Shown here: positions 16,448 through 23,928 of the stretch, one piece after another
Position numbering within the stretch: the first letter of the stretch is position 1
How the letters are laid out: the number at the start of each line of letters is the position of its first letter
Assembly: GCF_036013745.1 (NCBI RefSeq)
Contig: NZ_CP107880.1
Span: forward strand, 8,556,001-8,620,000
Source: Streptomyces sp. NBC_00483
GTDB taxonomy: Bacteria > Actinomycetota > Actinomycetes > Streptomycetales > Streptomycetaceae
DNA: 64,000 bases
Direction of reading: 5' to 3'
The notes under the pieces: model-generated
What the model was told of the DNA's origin: nothing
The model's input: only the letters and a program-made list of their open reading frames with translations
Databases searched by the model: none
Translations under genes and position numbers: made by a program

Positions 16448-17471
16448 CCACGGAGCACGGCCCGCGACCATGAAGTCGCTTGTGCTGCACGGCAAGCGGG
16501 ACCTGAGGCTGGAGGAACGTCCGGTGCCCTCTCCGGGCCGCGGCGAGGTTCTGCTTGCCGTCGGCTCGGTCGGTGTGTGCGGCTCGGACAAGCACTTCTA
16601 CACCGAGGGGCGCGCCAGCAGCGACGTCATGACGGAGCCCTTCGTCATGGGCCACGAATTCGGGGGCCGCATCACGGCCGTCGGAGAGGGCGTGGACGAG
16701 GGCAGGGTCGGAGAGCGCGTGGCGGTGGAGCCGCTGGTTCCGTGCGGCTCGTGCAGGCAGTGCACGCATGGCGAGTACAACATCTGCCCGACCCAGAAGT
16801 TCCACGGCGTCCCCGGAGCGGAAGGTGCGCTCCAGGAGTACGTCGTGGTACCGGCGGCCAACGCCTTCCCGATCCCGGACTCCGTGAGCGACGCCGCAGC
16901 GGCCATGGTGGAGACCATCTCCGTCTCTTTGTGGGCCGGCGAACGGGCCGGGATCACCATCGGGGAGAGCGTTCTCATCACCGGAGGAGGCCCGATCGGC
17001 CTGTTCGCCCTCCAGGTCGCGCGCAACAGGGGTGCCGCACACGTCGTCCTGGTCGAGCCGCAAGAGGCCCGCAGGGATCTCGCCAAGAGCCTCGGGGCCG
17101 AAACGGTCGCTTCGCTGGAGGAGGCCGAGGGAACCTTCGACGTGCTCATGGAATGCACAGGTGTACAGCAGGTCCGCCACGACGGATGCCTGTATGTCCG
17201 GCCCGGGGGCCGCGCAGTCTTCATCGGTGTCGGACACCAAGACGCCGGCGTGCCCATGCCGGCAGTCATCGAGCGTGAGGTGGAGATCCGCGGCGTCATG
17301 CGGTACCGCTTCACCTGGCCCACCGTCATCGCCGGTCTCCGCGACGGCCGCTTCCAGGCGGACGACCTCGTCACTCGCACACTTCCGTTGGAAGAAGCAC
17401 ACCTGGCATGGACGCAGGCCCCTCAGGGGCCGGACGTGAAGACCATCATCCGGGTGGGCACGCAGCCGTAG
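16440..17471 (+). CDS. Zinc-dependent alcohol/polyol dehydrogenase (L-idonate 5-dehydrogenase-like)
   Basis: A 343-aa medium-chain dehydrogenase. The catalytic zinc Cys sits in SVGVCGSDKHFY, and the GHE motif in VMGHEFGGRITAVGEGV. The structural zinc loop is PCGSCRQCTHGEYNIC (four Cys). The NAD-binding loop is ITGGGPIGLFALQVAR. It resembles sorbitol/L-idonate 5-dehydrogenases that interconvert ketoses or keto-acids with polyols. ATG 16440 overlaps the MFS gene; ATG 16470 is an alternative. As last gene of sugar locus 1, it suggests that the ketose made by the isomerases, or its polyol, is oxidised or reduced next. Confidence 0.88.
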   Translation: MTDHGARPATMKSLVLHGKRDLRLEERPVPSPGRGEVLLAVGSVGVCGSDKHFYTEGRASSDVMTEPFVMGHEFGGRITAVGEGVDEGRVGERVAVEPLVPCGSCRQCTHGEYNICPTQKFHGVPGAEGALQEYVVVPAANAFPIPDSVSDAAAAMVETISVSLWAGERAGITIGESVLITGGGPIGLFALQVARNRGAAHVVLVEPQEARRDLAKSLGAETVASLEEAEGTFDVLMECTGVQQVRHDGCLYVRPGGRAVFIGVGHQDAGVPMPAVIEREVEIRGVMRYRFTWPTVIAGLRDGRFQADDLVTRTLPLEEAHLAWTQAPQGPDVKTIIRVGTQP

Positions 17472-17771
17472 GCTCCGGCATCTGGTGCGGAGGGCGTCGG
17501 TGCCCTGAACGTCCTCAGGTGTGTTGATCGTCCTCCCGGCAGTGACGTGCGGGTTCGGAATGCGCTCGAGATGTTGGGGCACCACGCGGCGCGGGTACGA
17601 GCGTGATCAGGTGGCAGACTCGCTGAGGTACTCCCACACCGGCCCGTACACCTTGCAGCAGCGGAACACGCGGAAGAAGGGACACTCCCCGGCGCGCGTC
17701 CCGTCCGTCCGTACCGAAGCGGTTACCGTACGTGAGTACGAGTTTGGTCCACGCAGTGGGACGGGGCACTG
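17472..17771. other. Intergenic region after sugar locus 1
   Basis: 300 bp with no supported gene. The last part (about 17710-17770) is AT-richer and probably holds the promoter of the next gene. Confidence 0.45.
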
Positions 17772-18557
17772 ATGTATCTGTACGGGGTGCTGGTCGCGTG
17801 CGGCGCGTTCGTGCTCGGCGCGACTGCGGCGTGGCTCTGGACTCGTCATGTCGACCGGCGGTGGCCCATCCAGAGCGGTCCGGTCGTAGCCGCTTCGTGC
17901 GGTGCCGTCGCGTCGCTGTATGTCCTCACGATCGCGTTCCTGATCGTCAACACCAGTGCGAGCCTGGGCAATGCCCGCGCGGGTGCTGTCGCCGAGTCCG
18001 GCGCGCTGCGTGACGCCTATCTGGTGGCCCAGCGCTACCCGGCTGCCGAGAGGCGCGAACTTCAGGCTTCCTTGCGTACGTACACCGACACGGTGATCGA
18101 CGTGGAGTGGCCGCGCCTCGCCCGTGGTGAGGACTCGCCGGCCGCATGGAATCAGCTGGACGCTCTCCACAACCGCATCCTGGCGAGTCACGATGCCCCG
18201 GCCCTCGCTCAGGCGGATCTGCGCACCGCGCTGCACGAGGTCTACGTACAGCGGCGGCTCAGGGTCGCGGCAGCGGACGACGGCATCCCGCCCGTACTGC
18301 TCGGCTTCCTGATCTCCACCGCGGTCCTCGTCCCGCTGTACTTCCTGCTGATGGGGTGGCCCACCGGCGTGCGTGCCAGGGCAGGACTGGGGACGACCGC
18401 GGCGCTGTTCGCGGCGGGGATCTGGATCGTGCTGCAGCTCAACCACCCCTTCGCGAGCGGGATACGGGTCACCTCGGACAGCTTCAAGGACGCCTTGGCC
18501 CGCATGGAGCAGGTGGACAGCCGTGACGTTCCCGCGGCGTCGTTGCCCCGCTCATGA
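17772..18557 (+). CDS. DUF4239-like membrane protein
   Basis: A 261-aa protein with about four TM segments: two at the N-terminus (YGVLVACGAFVLGATAAWLW; SCGAVASLYVLTIAFLIV) and two near the C-terminus (PVLLGFLISTAVLVPLYFLL; GTTAALFAAGIWIVLQL). A soluble helical domain of about 120 residues lies between them. This bestrophin-like layout is that of DUF4239. A related protein is at 25722. The function is unknown; it may be channel-like. Its stop overlaps the convergent lactone-oxidase gene by 6 bp. Confidence 0.75.
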   Translation: MYLYGVLVACGAFVLGATAAWLWTRHVDRRWPIQSGPVVAASCGAVASLYVLTIAFLIVNTSASLGNARAGAVAESGALRDAYLVAQRYPAAERRELQASLRTYTDTVIDVEWPRLARGEDSPAAWNQLDALHNRILASHDAPALAQADLRTALHEVYVQRRLRVAAADDGIPPVLLGFLISTAVLVPLYFLLMGWPTGVRARAGLGTTAALFAAGIWIVLQLNHPFASGIRVTSDSFKDALARMEQVDSRDVPAASLPRS

Positions 18558-19856
18558 CCCGAGCAGCCGGTCCAGGTAAGGGCTACGGAACACACGGTCC
18601 GGGTCGAACGCGTCGCGTGCGGCGCGGAAGTCGTGCCAGTGGCGGTAACGGTCGTGCAGAACCGAGGCGTCGAGGCTGTGCCGTTTCGCCCAGTGCGGGC
18701 GGCCCCCGGCCTCGACGAGGATCTCTTCGGCGGTTCGCAGCCAGCGGTCGCGGCCGGGCGTGCGCGGCGCCGCGAGGTTGATCCACGCGGTCGCGCGGCC
18801 CTGCGCCGGGCTCAGCCAGGCGGTTTCGGCCGGGCCCGGCCGAATCTCCAGCGGCAGGACGCTGGTGAAACCGGTACGCCGCAGCGCCACGCGCAGCCGC
18901 TCCACCGCTTCGGGCAGCCGCTCCAGAGGGATGCCGTACTCCAGGGCCGCGAACCGCAGGCGCTGCGGGAACACGCAGCAGGTGTGGGCCGGGCCCCGGT
19001 GCGGCGGGGCCGGAGCCGGGCGGCACAGTTCGGCCAGTCGTTGCGCGGCCGCCCGGGGGAGCGGGCTGCGGGCGACGGCGGCGCGCAGCGCCCAGCCGCG
19101 CAGCAGGTCGTCGCGGATCGTCACCACCGGCGAGACGGCGGCGGACGGCCGTGCGTCCGACGCAGGTTGCAGGGTGTGGTGGCGCACCCGGTCCTGCCAG
19201 GGGAACCAGAACGCCGACACGTGTTCGGCCGATGCCGCCCACCGCACCGGATCGGCCAGGAGGCCGCCCAACGCGCCGTCCGCCTCGCGGCGTTCCAGCA
19301 ACTGCCCCGGCACGCAGCGAAGCACCAGCCGGGTCACCACGCCCAGCGCCCCCAGCGATACCCGGAACGCGGGCAACAGGTCACTCTCCAGGTCCACATC
19401 GCGCATGTCGCCCGTCCCCGTCACCACCCGGAACCCGACCACCTGCGCCGACAGCGACGCGTGCCGGCCGCCGCCGTGAGTGCCGGTGGCGACGGCGCCG
19501 GCGAGCGTGGGCGCGGTCGTCGTGGGCAGACCGTGGACCGTGAGTCCCCGCAGGTGCAGCGCCGCGGCCAACTCGCCCAGCGACGTACCGGCGCCCACGG
19601 TCACCGTGACCGCTCCGGTGGCCGCGTCGGCCCTGCCGATCGCCAGCACCCCGCGCAGTCGTCGTACGTCCACGAGCATCCCGGGCGTACAGGCCAGCGG
19701 TGCGAACGAGTGGCCCGCGCCGACCGCCCGCACCGGGACCCCGCGCTCCCGGGCGGCCCGGACCAGGGTGGCCACGTCCGCCTCGCTCCGCGCGATTGCG
19801 TACGTCTGCGGCGAACAGCGGGCTGTGCCGGCCCAGTTGGACCACGAGCGCGTCAT
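18552..19856 (-). CDS. FAD-linked sugar-1,4-lactone oxidase (ALO family)
   Basis: A 434-aa VAO/PCMH-fold oxidoreductase. FAD-binding segments: VPVRAVGAGHSFAPLACTPG, then TVGAGTSLGELAAALHLRGL and TLAGAVATGTHGGGRHASLS. The C-terminal ALO domain includes WAKRHSLDASVLHDRY, the typical HWAK-like motif. GHSF where some members have a flavinylated His supports non-covalent or His-linked FAD. ATG 19856 overlaps the TGA of the epimerase gene (ATGA), so the two are translated together. Family members oxidise D-arabinono-, L-gulono- or L-galactono-lactone. Confidence 0.88.
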   Translation of the reverse strand: MTRSWSNWAGTARCSPQTYAIARSEADVATLVRAARERGVPVRAVGAGHSFAPLACTPGMLVDVRRLRGVLAIGRADAATGAVTVTVGAGTSLGELAAALHLRGLTVHGLPTTTAPTLAGAVATGTHGGGRHASLSAQVVGFRVVTGTGDMRDVDLESDLLPAFRVSLGALGVVTRLVLRCVPGQLLERREADGALGGLLADPVRWAASAEHVSAFWFPWQDRVRHHTLQPASDARPSAAVSPVVTIRDDLLRGWALRAAVARSPLPRAAAQRLAELCRPAPAPPHRGPAHTCCVFPQRLRFAALEYGIPLERLPEAVERLRVALRRTGFTSVLPLEIRPGPAETAWLSPAQGRATAWINLAAPRTPGRDRWLRTAEEILVEAGGRPHWAKRHSLDASVLHDRYRHWHDFRAARDAFDPDRVFRSPYLDRLLGS

Positions 19857-20872
19857 GCTCCGAGCGTCGTGGAGGGCACCGGCGCCGCCGCGTCGACCTG
19901 TGCGGCGATCCACGCGTACGTCGGCCGCAGCCCCTCGGCCAGCGGGACGACCGGGGCCCAGCCGAGAGCGGCACGGATCAGCGTGTTGTCGCTGTTGCGG
20001 CCGTGCACACCCTGCGGGGCAGCTGTGTCGTAACGGTGGCGCAGGCGGACCCCTGCGGTCCGCGCGACCAGACGGGCCAGGTCGCCCACGGTGATCAGTT
20101 CAGAGGTGCCCAGATTCAACGGCTGTTCGACGTCACTGCGCATGATCCGGCGGATGCCCTCGATGCAGTCGTCGACGTACATGAAGCTTCGGGTACGGGT
20201 GCCGTCGCCCCACACCTCGATCTCCTCGCGCCCGTCCCGCACGGCCTCGGCCACCTTGCGGCAGAGCGCCGCCGGGGCCTTCTCGCGGCCGTCGTCCCAC
20301 GATCCGTACGGGCCGTACACATTGTGGAACCGGGCGATGCGCACGGTCAGGCCGAAGTCCTCGGCGAAATGCCGGCCCATCCGCTCGGCGAACAGCTTCT
20401 CCCACCCGTACCCGTCCTCCGGCTCGGCCGGATACGCCATGTCCTCGCACAGCGCCTCGACCCGGGCGCTGCCCTGCCGGTACGCGGGGTACACGCACGC
20501 CGACGACGCATAGAAGTAGCGCCCCACCCCGCGGTCCCGCGCGGCCAACAGGAGGTGGGTGTTGATGAGCACGGACAGCATGCAGGCCGCTTTGTTGTTC
20601 TCGATGAACCCGATGCCGCCCATGTCGGCGGCGAGGTTGTAGATCTCGTCGACGCCGTCCGCCACCTCCTGGCACGCCTCGCGCAGCGCCAGGTCCGCAC
20701 TCAAGTTCAGGGCCTTCGGGTGGAGTTGGTACCAGCGGTCGAGCGGTTTGACGTCGACGGCGGTGACCCGTTGCCCCTCGGCGAGCAGCCGGGCGACGAG
20801 GTGGCCGCCGATGAAGCCGCCCGAACCGGCGACGAGTGCATGCGGTTGGTCCGTGCCGAGAAGCGACGACAT
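19853..20872 (-). CDS. GDP-mannose 3,5-epimerase-like NAD-dependent epimerase
   Basis: A 339-aa extended SDR. NAD-binding: VAGSGGFIGGHLVARLL. The segment NLAADMGGIGFIENNKA is characteristic of GDP-D-mannose 3,5-epimerase (GME). A YxxxK motif lies in YGWEKLFAERMGRHF, and FHNVYGPYGSWDDGREKAPA is also GME-like. It would convert GDP-D-mannose to GDP-L-galactose or GDP-L-gulose. It sits in a leftward group with a glycosyltransferase upstream and a lactone oxidase coupled downstream. The family call is firm; the exact product is inferred. Confidence 0.85.
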   Translation of the reverse strand: MSSLLGTDQPHALVAGSGGFIGGHLVARLLAEGQRVTAVDVKPLDRWYQLHPKALNLSADLALREACQEVADGVDEIYNLAADMGGIGFIENNKAACMLSVLINTHLLLAARDRGVGRYFYASSACVYPAYRQGSARVEALCEDMAYPAEPEDGYGWEKLFAERMGRHFAEDFGLTVRIARFHNVYGPYGSWDDGREKAPAALCRKVAEAVRDGREEIEVWGDGTRTRSFMYVDDCIEGIRRIMRSDVEQPLNLGTSELITVGDLARLVARTAGVRLRHRYDTAAPQGVHGRNSDNTLIRAALGWAPVVPLAEGLRPTYAWIAAQVDAAAPVPSTTLGA

Positions 20873-20923
20873 GGTGGTGCTCCGTTACGGTTCAGGCTGC
20901 GTGGCGGCGCCCGGAGGCGGGCC

Positions 20924-22141
20924 TCACAGCACACGGGTGAAGCGGTCGGCAATGTCGGTCAGACGGAAGGTGCGCCGGGCCCAGATGCGCCCCGCGGCAC
21001 CGTGACGCGCACGGCGCCGCGGGTCGGTGAGCAACCGCACCGCGGCGGCGCAGAAGGCGGTGGCGTCCCGCGGGTCCGTCACCTCACCGCCCCCGGACTC
21101 CGCCACCACACGCGCCGTCTCGGTGCCGGGCGGGGCGGCCGTCAGCACGCAGCGGCCCGCGGCCAGGCAGGACAGCAGTTTCGACGGTGCCGAGACATCG
21201 GCCGCCTCGTGGGCCAGCGTCACCAGCAGGACGTCGGCGGCCGCCAGCATCGCCGGTACTTCGTCGTACGGGCGCAGGTCGAGCAGGGTCAGGCGCGTCA
21301 GGCGGCGTTCGGACCGCCACCGTTCGAGCAGTTCGCGTCCGGCGCCCTGGCTGACCACGACCACTTGCCCGAGGCCGGCCCGACCGCAGGCCGCGGCGAG
21401 GTGCGCGAGCAACCCGGGGGCGTGCCGCTCGTCCAGCGTGCCCGCGTACAACAGCACGGGATCGCCGGCCCGGCGGAAGGCGGCGACCGGCGGCCATGGT
21501 GCGGCGCCGGGCGGCACGTATTCCGCGGGCAGGGGAGCCCAGTTGGGCTCGACGGTGATCCGCTCGGGTGCCACTCCGAGCGCGCGGGCCGCCCGCGCGA
21601 AACCGTCCGTCACGGCGACGACGTGATCGCTGCCGCGCAGCGTGTGCGCCTCCCACGCGGCCTCGCACCGCCCGGACGAGGCGGCCGCGGAGTACACGTC
21701 CTGAAGCCAGTACACGTACCGCCATCCCTGCGCCCGGGCGACGCGCAGCAGTTCGCCCTGCACCCGGGGCGGCGCGTTTCCGGTGAGGAGCGTCGCGGGC
21801 GCCACGGCACCGGCTGCCCGCGCCTCGTGCACGGCGGCCAGAGCGGCCTGCCGCACCGCCCGGGCGTAGCGCACCGTCGTGTTCCCGGCCGGTCGTACGG
21901 CCCGACCGTTCCCGTGGCCCGTACTGTCCGCGCCTCCTGCGACAGCGCGCACGACGGCGTCCGCAGTGGTGCGGTGCAGATCGCCCCGGGGCCCGATCAG
22001 GTCCGCCCGGTAGAGGTGCGTCACCCGGCGCCCCCGCCGGGCCAGTTCGTTGCTCAGGCCGATCTGGAAGGGGTGTCCGAGGTAGTCGTGGACGATGAGC
22101 GTGCCTTCGTCCGCGCCTGTGTCATCGTGTGACTCAAACAC
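20924..22141 (-). CDS. GT4-like glycosyltransferase
   Basis: A 405-aa GT-B fold protein beginning at GTG 22141. The N-terminal domain opens with LIVHDYLGHPFQIGLSNELA. The C-terminal donor domain has VLLYAGTLDERHAPGLLAHL, then AAADVLLVTLAHEAADVSAP-SKL and a final EsGGGEVTDP-type segment, as in WbuB-like family 4 enzymes. The nucleotide-sugar donor could be the GDP-sugar made by the neighbouring epimerase. It starts 78 bp before (in transcription order after) the EF-hand/TNT gene. Confidence 0.82.
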   Translation of the reverse strand: MFESHDDTGADEGTLIVHDYLGHPFQIGLSNELARRGRRVTHLYRADLIGPRGDLHRTTADAVVRAVAGGADSTGHGNGRAVRPAGNTTVRYARAVRQAALAAVHEARAAGAVAPATLLTGNAPPRVQGELLRVARAQGWRYVYWLQDVYSAAASSGRCEAAWEAHTLRGSDHVVAVTDGFARAARALGVAPERITVEPNWAPLPAEYVPPGAAPWPPVAAFRRAGDPVLLYAGTLDERHAPGLLAHLAAACGRAGLGQVVVVSQGAGRELLERWRSERRLTRLTLLDLRPYDEVPAMLAAADVLLVTLAHEAADVSAPSKLLSCLAAGRCVLTAAPPGTETARVVAESGGGEVTDPRDATAFCAAAVRLLTDPRRRARHGAAGRIWARRTFRLTDIADRFTRVL

Positions 22142-22219
22142 ATGGTCAGGCTATGTGCGCAGGTCAGGTACAGCGACTTGACCGCGGGCAGCTCGAACCG
22201 GCGTCCCCGTGCGGTGCGC

Positions 22220-23095
22220 TCACCCGCCGGACGCATCCACGAGGCGCAGATAGCCCGCCGCGACCAGCCAGGCCACCGTCAGGCGCTCGGGGGCATCGTT
22301 CAGCAGCTCCTGCTTCAGCTTGTACTGGATGCCGTAGCCGGATTGGGCGAACGCGGGGGCCGTCGGGCCGGCCAGTACGGAAAAGTCCCTCAACACCTCG
22401 TAGCGGTGGTAGTTCCAGGGGCGCTCGCCCTCGGCGTGGCGCAGAGTCTCCGGGGGGATCGCCCTGGCGGCGACAGGCGTGCCCACGGGGGCCAGGTAGG
22501 TGCCGTGCTCGCGGCCGTAGCGGTCGACCGTTTCGCGATGCAGCAGGACGGAGGGGAAGGCCACCGGCGCCCCGTCGGCCGTTCGCGCGAACCCGTCGGC
22601 CTCCGGGTACCGCCAGCCGCCGGACGGATTCCAGAAGGTCTGCAGGAACGACTGGACGGTGCCGGTCCCACAGGGCTGATAGCCGCTGAAGTCCGCCGCG
22701 GCGGCACCGCCGCTGGGCAGGGGCACCTCCACCAGTTCGGCGGGTCTCCGGGGGTGGGCGGGGACCGCGGGCGCTCCGTGTGCGTCCGCCGCCGTGGCGG
22801 GCTCCGCACCCCCGCCCGGTTGTACGCCGGTCTGCCCGGCCGATGAGTGCTCGTACGCCTCGTACTCGGCGAAGGTGATCTGGTTGTCGTCGTCGGTGTC
22901 CATGGCGGCCTGCATGGACCGCCACAGTGCGCGGAAACCGGTGCGCACCCGGAAGAGCCCCGCGCTGCCGATGCCCGGATCGGCTTGCGCGAGGGTGAGC
23001 AGCCGGTGTTCGAAGTCGTGCCAGGTGACAACCCCGTCGCCGTCCGCGTCCAGCAGCGCGAAACGAAGTGCGGTGTCCCTGTTGTCACGCGCCAC
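22220..23095 (-). CDS. EF-hand protein with C-terminal TNT (NAD+ glycohydrolase toxin) domain
   Basis: A 291-aa protein starting at GTG 23095. Two canonical EF-hands: DADGDGVVTWHDF (about residues 16-28) and DTDDDNQITFAEY (about 65-77), both with full Ca2+ ligand patterns. After a linker, a TNT-like domain of about 140 residues contains YPEADGFA, HGTYLAPVGTPVAARAIPPE and SGYGIQYKL, whose Gln sits where the essential Gln of the M. tuberculosis necrotizing toxin lies. No signal peptide or TM segment is seen, and no immunity gene is evident nearby. Ca2+-regulated NAD+ cleavage is the inferred activity. Confidence 0.78.
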   Translation of the reverse strand: MARDNRDTALRFALLDADGDGVVTWHDFEHRLLTLAQADPGIGSAGLFRVRTGFRALWRSMQAAMDTDDDNQITFAEYEAYEHSSAGQTGVQPGGGAEPATAADAHGAPAVPAHPRRPAELVEVPLPSGGAAAADFSGYQPCGTGTVQSFLQTFWNPSGGWRYPEADGFARTADGAPVAFPSVLLHRETVDRYGREHGTYLAPVGTPVAARAIPPETLRHAEGERPWNYHRYEVLRDFSVLAGPTAPAFAQSGYGIQYKLKQELLNDAPERLTVAWLVAAGYLRLVDASGG

Positions 23096-23175
23096 GTCGC
23101 TGAAGTCCTCTCATCCGCCGATCGCGGCCCGAGGGCCGGGCGACACGTCGGTCACGGACAGTCGTTCACGAAAGC

Positions 23176-23928
23176 TTGTCCCACAAGGAGCCCGCAGGCG
23201 AGCCGCGGCCTCCGCGCCCGGAGCCCGACCCGGACGGCGCCGACCTCTACGACGTACGGGTACGCGACCCCGCCCTGCCCGGCGCCCGGATCCGCTGCCC
23301 CGGCGGCCGGGACCGGGTGCGGCTGCTGACAGGGCTGCACTCGGTGCGGTGCACGGCGACCGGGGCGGCACGGCCCGGCACCTGGATCGGGAAGGCCGAC
23401 GCCACCGGCCGGCAGGCGTATTTGCGGGCCACGGCGCGGGCGTCGGCGCGGTCCGGGTACGCCGGGGTGGGCGCCGCGCTGGCGCTCGCCGAGACGGTGC
23501 GGGTGGCGGGGCCGGGCCGGGTGCTCGTCCGTTACGCCGTGACCAACACCGGCAACCGGCCCGTCCACGACGTCCGGCTCACCGACCCCGCGCTCACCGC
23601 GGCCACGGACCGGATCGACTGCGTGGCAGGGCGGCCCGTCGTGGCGCGGCTCGCTCCGCGCGAAAGTGCTTGGACACGCCAGGTCAGGAAGCGTGCGGGC
23701 GGCTCCGCGTCGTCCATTGCCTGTTGGCTGGCCGGGAGCCGACGTCACCGTCCCGCCGGGGCCCGGTCGTGTCGCCCGGCTGCCCCGGTCCGGTGGTGGG
23801 ACATACCGCGCGCGGTGATGCTCGCGCTATGCCAGTTCGTTCCGGGTCGAGGGGGTCGCTCATGCCGCGGCTGGGCGCTGCCCTGGTGCACCACGCGTGG
23901 GCCTTCGCGGAGCGGTACGGGCGGGTGA
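23176..23928 (+). CDS. Truncated DUF11/DUF7507-type beta-domain protein
   Basis: From TTG 23176 the first 160 residues hold one Ig-like repeat: RVLVRYAVTNTGNRPVHDVR followed by LTDPALTA and DRIDCVAGRPVVARLAPRES, the pattern of DUF11/DUF7507 surface repeats. After about codon 172 the sequence becomes basic and unstructured and overlaps the acyltransferase gene in another frame, so the original C-terminus is lost. There is no signal peptide. It is probably a gene fragment; the real coding part likely ends near 23690. Confidence 0.45.
   Translation: MSHKEPAGEPRPPRPEPDPDGADLYDVRVRDPALPGARIRCPGGRDRVRLLTGLHSVRCTATGAARPGTWIGKADATGRQAYLRATARASARSGYAGVGAALALAETVRVAGPGRVLVRYAVTNTGNRPVHDVRLTDPALTAATDRIDCVAGRPVVARLAPRESAWTRQVRKRAGGSASSIACWLAGSRRHRPAGARSCRPAAPVRWWDIPRAVMLALCQFVPGRGGRSCRGWALPWCTTRGPSRSGTGG

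Noticed and set aside
17515..17769. Leftward 84-codon frame after the polyol dehydrogenase
   Set aside because: No ribosome site or recognisable sequence.
19700..22132. 810-codon open frame antisense to the epimerase and glycosyltransferase
   Set aside because: Composition is that of a GC-frame shadow; the minus-strand genes have clear motifs.
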